This document shows positions 61,390 through 64,000 of a stretch of 64,000 nucleotides of DNA, in pieces. Every line of letters starts with the position of its first letter. The first letter of the stretch is position 1. Source of the DNA: an uncultured Clostridia bacterium (GTDB lineage: Bacteria; Bacillota; Clostridia; Christensenellales; Borkfalkiaceae). The notes beneath the pieces were generated by a model. It searched no databases. It saw nothing but the letters and a program-made list of their open reading frames with translations, and had not been told where the DNA came from. The stretch spans positions 96,144 to 160,143 of the forward strand of contig CAKQQY010000001.1 in NCBI GenBank assembly GCA_934271245.1, in the 5' to 3' direction. The position numbers were made by a program, and so were the translations under genes.

Positions 61390-62343
61390 ATGAAAGACTA
61401 TCCAAACACCGAAAAAAACATTGTTTTATCCATTTTTAAGGACAAGGACCACGCAAGAATCGAACAGATAAGTTACGCGCTTTCTTCGATGGACAGAATC
61501 AAAATATTGCAAACCTTACTTTCTAATCCAAAAAACATTTCGGAGATTTCCAAAGAGCTGGATATCCCTATCGCAAGCGTTTCAAGACACATAGATATTC
61601 TTGAAAACGCAGGGCTTATTTTCATATATTACCAGCCTAATTTTAAGGGGAGAAAAAAGTATTCTTCTCAAACGATTTTAAGTTTTACCTTTTCGCTCGA
61701 ACAGCCGAGCATGATTACCAACGCCGAAAAAGAATATTCCGTTGAAATGCCTATCGGACTGTTTTCCCGTTGCCATATCAAAGCGCCGTGCGGGTTAGCC
61801 GGCAGCACTTCTAAAATAGGAGAATTTGATTCCCCCGAATTTTTCTTTTCTCCGCAAAGAATCAACGCCGACCTTATCTGGTTCGACAAAGGGTTTATCG
61901 GTTACGATTTTCCTATCGAACCCCTAACCCATCATAAATGCACTTCCATAAATTTTTCGTTTGAAATTTGCAGCGAAACGAGTTACTATAACAACGTTTG
62001 GCCGAGCGACATTACCATTATCATCAACGGTATCGAAGTTACGACTTTCACTTCGCCCGGAGATTTCGGCGGTCGCCGCGGTAAATATACGCCTAAATAC
62101 TGGCCTATTAAAAGCACGCAATTCGGCTTGCTTAAAAATATTCTCGTAAACAACCAGGGGGTTTTCGTCGATAACCTTTTCGTTCATTCGAACGTTAAAT
62201 TCGACGATTTGAAATTGTACGATAACGAATCTATAAAATTAGATATCGGCATTAAAGACGATGCCGTTCACGCAGGCGGCGTAAATTTGTTCGGAAAGAA
62301 GTTCGGCGACCACCCGCAATCAATCGTAATGTCGGTTAAATAG
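61390..62343 (+). CDS. ArsR-type transcriptional regulator with sugar-binding-like C-terminal domain
   Basis: A 317-aa one-component regulator. Residues about 25-95 form a winged helix (MDRIKILQTLLSNPKNISEI, then ASVSRHIDILENAGLI as recognition helix). The C-terminal ~220 residues are beta-rich, with HKCTSINFSFEICSETSYYN, DITIIINGIEVTTFTSPGDF, GGRRGKYTPKYW and KDDAVHAGGVNLFGKKFGDH. I recall the same SPGDFGGRRG and GGxNLFG pattern in ArsR-like regulators of Paenibacillus and Clostridia beside glycan genes. The domain resembles a jelly-roll sugar binder. An AGGAGG at 61361-61366 is 23 nt before ATG 61390 and GCAGG is nearer; no other start codon fits. It is divergent from locus 2 and presumably represses it. 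Confidence 0.87.
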   Translation: MKDYPNTEKNIVLSIFKDKDHARIEQISYALSSMDRIKILQTLLSNPKNISEISKELDIPIASVSRHIDILENAGLIFIYYQPNFKGRKKYSSQTILSFTFSLEQPSMITNAEKEYSVEMPIGLFSRCHIKAPCGLAGSTSKIGEFDSPEFFFSPQRINADLIWFDKGFIGYDFPIEPLTHHKCTSINFSFEICSETSYYNNVWPSDITIIINGIEVTTFTSPGDFGGRRGKYTPKYWPIKSTQFGLLKNILVNNQGVFVDNLFVHSNVKFDDLKLYDNESIKLDIGIKDDAVHAGGVNLFGKKFGDHPQSIVMSVK

Positions 62344-62799
62344 GCGGTTTTTAAGTTGTCTGCCATTTATTGCTTCATAAATAACCTCAGTCCACATGCC
62401 GAACTTATACGTCAGTCCACACTTTTTCTTTTTGTTCGTCTTAGAACTGATTTATAAATAACTGTACCCTGTCGAGTTTTATCGCTTGGTCAAAAGTTTA
62501 TTGATGATTTTTATGTTTCTGATTATTCCTTCGGCGGCTACCACGACACATGTATTGCTCCGCGAGCGCTTCCTTAAGAGAAAACATTGCCTGAATAACC
62601 CCGACCGCTGATATACAATTAACACTTATAAGGCGTTTACCAAACATAAAAAGGCCCCTGCAAAAACCTGCAAGGACTTAAAGGATATACAAAATCGGTA
62701 ACAATTTTTGGTAACAAAAAGAAATTTAAAAATAATATAATTATATAAAAATCCGCTGCTTTCGGGTTAAAAATGCCCAAAACAGCGGATTTTTGCATT
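62344..62799. other. 456-bp region without a recognised gene
   Basis: No convincing long gene. On the minus strand a 49-codon frame (ATG 62647 to TAA 62498) reads MFGKRLISVNCISAV, then LKEALAEQYMCRGSRRRNN. It has AGGGG 9 nt upstream and could be a small gene or the relic of a larger one; I do not recognise it. A minus-strand hairpin with CCTTGCA/TGCAGGG arms followed by GCCTTTTT (about 62650-62675) resembles a terminator. No transposase or integrase signature is seen. Confidence 0.3.
62747..62794 (-). terminator. Terminator of the tRNA-Val gene
   Basis: A 12-bp stem AAAAATCCGCTG/CAGCGGATTTTT (62747-62758 with 62783-62794) with a 24-nt loop, directly after the tRNA 3' end on the minus strand. 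Confidence 0.85.
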
Positions 62800-62876
62800 T
62801 GGTGGAGATACAGGGATTCGAACCCGGGACCTCTCGCATGTGAAGCGAACGCTCTAACCGGCTGAGCTATATCTCC
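62800..62876 (-). tRNA. tRNA-Val (anticodon CAC)
   Basis: A 77-nt cloverleaf with encoded CCA. The acceptor GGAGATA pairs with TATCTCC. The D stem is GCTC/GAGC. The anticodon stem TTCGC/GCGAG holds loop TTCACAT, giving anticodon CAC (codon GTG). The T arm contains GGTTCGAATCC. Confidence 0.95.
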
Positions 62877-63047
62877 GTTATAAAAACACAAATTAAGATA
62901 AACGACACAGAAGCATATTAAACTTTCATAAAAGAATAATAGTTCCTTTGCGAATCGTTAACGACCATATTGTATCATAAAAACAATAAAAGTAAAAGGA
63001 TTTTAATAAATAAATGTTATAAAATTTTCAAAATCCTGAAAAATATT

Positions 63048-63076
63048 TTGACAAACAATGTTTTTTATGATAACAT
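63048..63076 (+). promoter_or_regulatory. Promoter of the tRNA-Ser gene
   Basis: TTGACA (63048-63053), 17-bp spacer, TAACAT (63071-63076), about 27 bp upstream of the tRNA 5' end. Confidence 0.75.
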
Positions 63077-63102
63077 TATGCTTGCAAAAAATATTGCGGC
63101 AT

Positions 63103-63194
63103 GGAGAAATACCCAAGAGGCTCAAGGGGCTCCCCTGCTAAGGGAGTAGTATGTGAATAACGTAGCGAGGGTTCGAATCCCTCTTTCTCCGCCA
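63103..63194 (+). tRNA. tRNA-Ser (anticodon GCT)
   Basis: A 92-nt class II tRNA with encoded CCA. The acceptor GGAGAAA pairs with TTTCTCC. The anticodon arm CTCCC/GGGAG holds loop CTGCTAA, giving GCT (codons AGC/AGU). A long variable arm (TATGTGAATAACGTA region) confirms serine type. Confidence 0.95.
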
Positions 63195-63198
63195 AATG

Positions 63199-63250
63199 AA
63201 ACCTAAATCGAATACGAAAGTGTTTGGTTTAGGTTTTTCTTTTGCAAAAA
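63199..63250 (+). terminator. Terminator of the tRNA-Ser gene
   Basis: Stem AAACCTAAA/TTTAGGTTT (63199-63207 with 63238-63246) followed by a T-rich stretch, starting 5 bp past the tRNA. Confidence 0.8.
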
Positions 63251-63471
63251 TTCAGGTTTTATCTGCGTTTTTCGGTTGTCGGCGTGCCGTCGTTTCGGTC
63301 TTTTCGGGGTTCGTAGGCTAAAGTTCGTATCGCTTTATCTGTAGCCGTAGCAGACGGCTTTATGCCGCGAAAGGTTCGTTGCCGACAGAAAAGATTGTGT
63401 CTGGCTATTACCCATAAAGCATTAGAGAATAAAATAATTTTATAAAAATATAATTATCACTTATTTTTTCC
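63251..63471. other. Intergenic region between tRNA-Ser and tRNA-Ala
   Basis: The ~325-bp spacer between the two tRNAs holds the tRNA-Ser terminator at its left end and the tRNA-Ala promoter at its right end. The middle part is GC-richer than its flanks and has no reading frame with a ribosome binding site and no RNA fold I can name. Confidence 0.6.
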
Positions 63472-63501
63472 TTGACATTATTTTGAATAAAGTTGTATTA
63501 T
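63472..63501 (+). promoter_or_regulatory. Promoter of the tRNA-Ala gene
   Basis: TTGACA (63472-63477), 18-bp spacer, TATTAT (63496-63501), 20 bp upstream of the tRNA 5' end. Confidence 0.75.
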
Positions 63502-63520
63502 ATTTAGGCAAAGTAAATTC

Positions 63521-63596
63521 GGGGGTATGGCTCAGTTGGTAGAGCGTCGCGTTCGCAACGCGAAGGCCACGAGTTCGAATCTCGTTACCTCCACCA
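63521..63596 (+). tRNA. tRNA-Ala (anticodon CGC)
   Basis: A 76-nt cloverleaf with encoded CCA. The acceptor GGGGGTA pairs with TACCTCC (one G-U). The D stem is GCTC/GAGC. The anticodon stem TCGCG/CGCGA holds loop TTCGCAA, giving anticodon CGC (codon GCG). The T arm contains GAGTTCGAATCTC. Confidence 0.94.
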
Positions 63597-63631
63597 AATA
63601 AAAAAGACGGCATCAGCCGTCTTTTTTATTT
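63596..63631 (+). terminator. Terminator of the tRNA-Ala gene
   Basis: A perfect 16-bp stem (63596-63611 with 63616-63631), 4-nt loop ATCA, T-rich 3' arm. Its 3' arm is also the beginning of the adjacent tandem repeat. Confidence 0.9.
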
Positions 63632-63911
63632 GTGAGATAGCAGATTTAATTTGTCAGTTCGGTCGCCTTTGATGGACTTCCCTGACGGACAAAGTCCTGC
63701 GCGATAGCGCAGTATCTCGTTGCCAAGGGTTATAACCTGTCTTTTTTATTTGTCGAGTAGCAAATTTAATTTGTCAAGTTCGGTCGCCTTTGACGGACTT
63801 CCCTGGCGGACAAAGTCCTGCGCGATAGCGCAGTATCTCGTTGCCAAGGGTTATAACCTGTCTTTTTTATTTGTCGTGTAGCAGATTTAATTTGTCAGTT
63901 CGGTCGCCTTT
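63621..63911. repeat. Tandem repeat, 120-121 bp unit, about 2.4 copies
   Basis: Units at 63621-63740, 63741-63861 and a partial one at 63862-63911. The first two differ at only a few positions. Each full unit contains the hairpin CTGCGC-GATA-GCGCAG (first at 63697-63712) and an imperfect GGACTT/AAGTCC inverted repeat before it. The unit starts with CTTTTTTATTTGT, the 3' arm of the tRNA-Ala terminator. No reading frame is obvious in it. Confidence 0.9.
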
Positions 63912-63923
63912 CGCAGTTTATCT

Positions 63924-64000
63924 TCATTTCTCGTATATCAATTTTTTAAGGTCGTTATATTCCTTTATTACTCCGTCTCTTACAAACACCGCGTCTGACC
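63924..64000 (-). CDS. Unidentified protein, C-terminal 24 residues (runs off the window)
   Basis: An open frame on the minus strand enters from the right edge and stops at TGA 63924-63926, reading SDAVFVRDGVIKEYND and ending KKLIYEK. Codon use is like the rest of the window, and the sequence looks like a real protein tail, but it is too short to name. Confidence 0.45.
   Translation of the reverse strand, partial: SDAVFVRDGVIKEYNDLKKLIYEK

Noticed and set aside
62800..63596. Integrated mobile element using a tRNA attachment site
   Set aside because: I found no repeat of a tRNA 3' end nearby and no integrase or transposase gene in the window.
63621..63911. CRISPR array
   Set aside because: The repeating unit is 120 bp with no short repeat/unique spacer pattern, and no cas genes are present.

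Overview
The window looks like a chromosomal segment of a low-to-moderate-GC, Gram-positive-type Clostridia, probably an uncultured gut or rumen lineage. The evidence is AGGAGG-type ribosome binding sites, consensus sigma-A promoters, many lipobox lipoproteins, InlB-type repeats, CUT1 sugar importers without their own ATPase, and single-domain pgi and valS housekeeping genes. A Christensenellales-like origin is a guess; no rRNA or marker set is present to settle it.

Layout. 1-3.3 kb holds housekeeping genes on the minus strand: the start of pgi, then valS. 3.4-6.0 kb is a plus-strand SsuABC/THI5-type ABC importer operon. 6.1-28.6 kb is one very long minus-strand glycan-utilisation operon (locus 1). 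It is transcribed away from a divergent AraC-type regulator (28.8-29.6 kb). In order it encodes a cytoplasmic DUF4838 protein, a CUT1 importer (binding protein and two permeases), a 1126-aa Ig-like secreted protein, a DUF4838 lipoprotein, a BIG2/GLUG-type lipoprotein, a 42-aa small ORF, a 908-aa secreted GLUG-type protein, an InlB-repeat lipoprotein, a GlcNAc-kinase-like protein, two SIS-domain phosphosugar proteins, a MATE exporter and a GH31 glycosidase.

29.7-35.0 kb carries a two-component system (OmpR regulator and histidine kinase) followed by a VTC-domain, DUF4956 (broken) and Cthe_2159-like carbohydrate-binding cluster. 35.2-36.5 kb holds an SGNH hydrolase preceded by a response-regulator remnant and a duplicated promoter.

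36.6-61.2 kb is a second ~24.5-kb minus-strand glycan operon (locus 2), divergent from an ArsR-type regulator with a sugar-binding-like C-terminus (61.4-62.3 kb). It encodes a DUF4965 protein, a 1169-aa lectin-like secreted protein, a 41-aa small ORF, a second CUT1 importer, a 1568-aa paralogue with an added propeller-like domain, a DUF4091/GH123-like lipoprotein, a 382-aa lipoprotein, a 1032-aa five-repeat protein, a six-hairpin glycosidase-like protein, a GH20-like hexosaminidase and a short InlB-repeat lipoprotein. The last 1.6 kb has three tRNA genes (Val-CAC, Ser-GCT, Ala-CGC), a 120-bp tandem repeat and the 3' end of an unidentified minus-strand gene.

The two long operons share one plan: divergent one-component regulator, outward-facing lipoproteins and giant secreted modular proteins, an importer without an ATPase, intracellular or extracellular glycosidases, and a 41-42 aa small ORF directly behind a large surface-protein gene. 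The hexosaminidase-like enzymes, the GlcNAc-kinase-like protein and the SIS proteins point to amino-sugar-containing glycans as substrates, but this is inference. The most unusual elements are the two related small ORFs, the shared unnamed modules of the giant secreted proteins, and the decayed response-regulator copy that appears to supply the promoter of the SGNH hydrolase gene.
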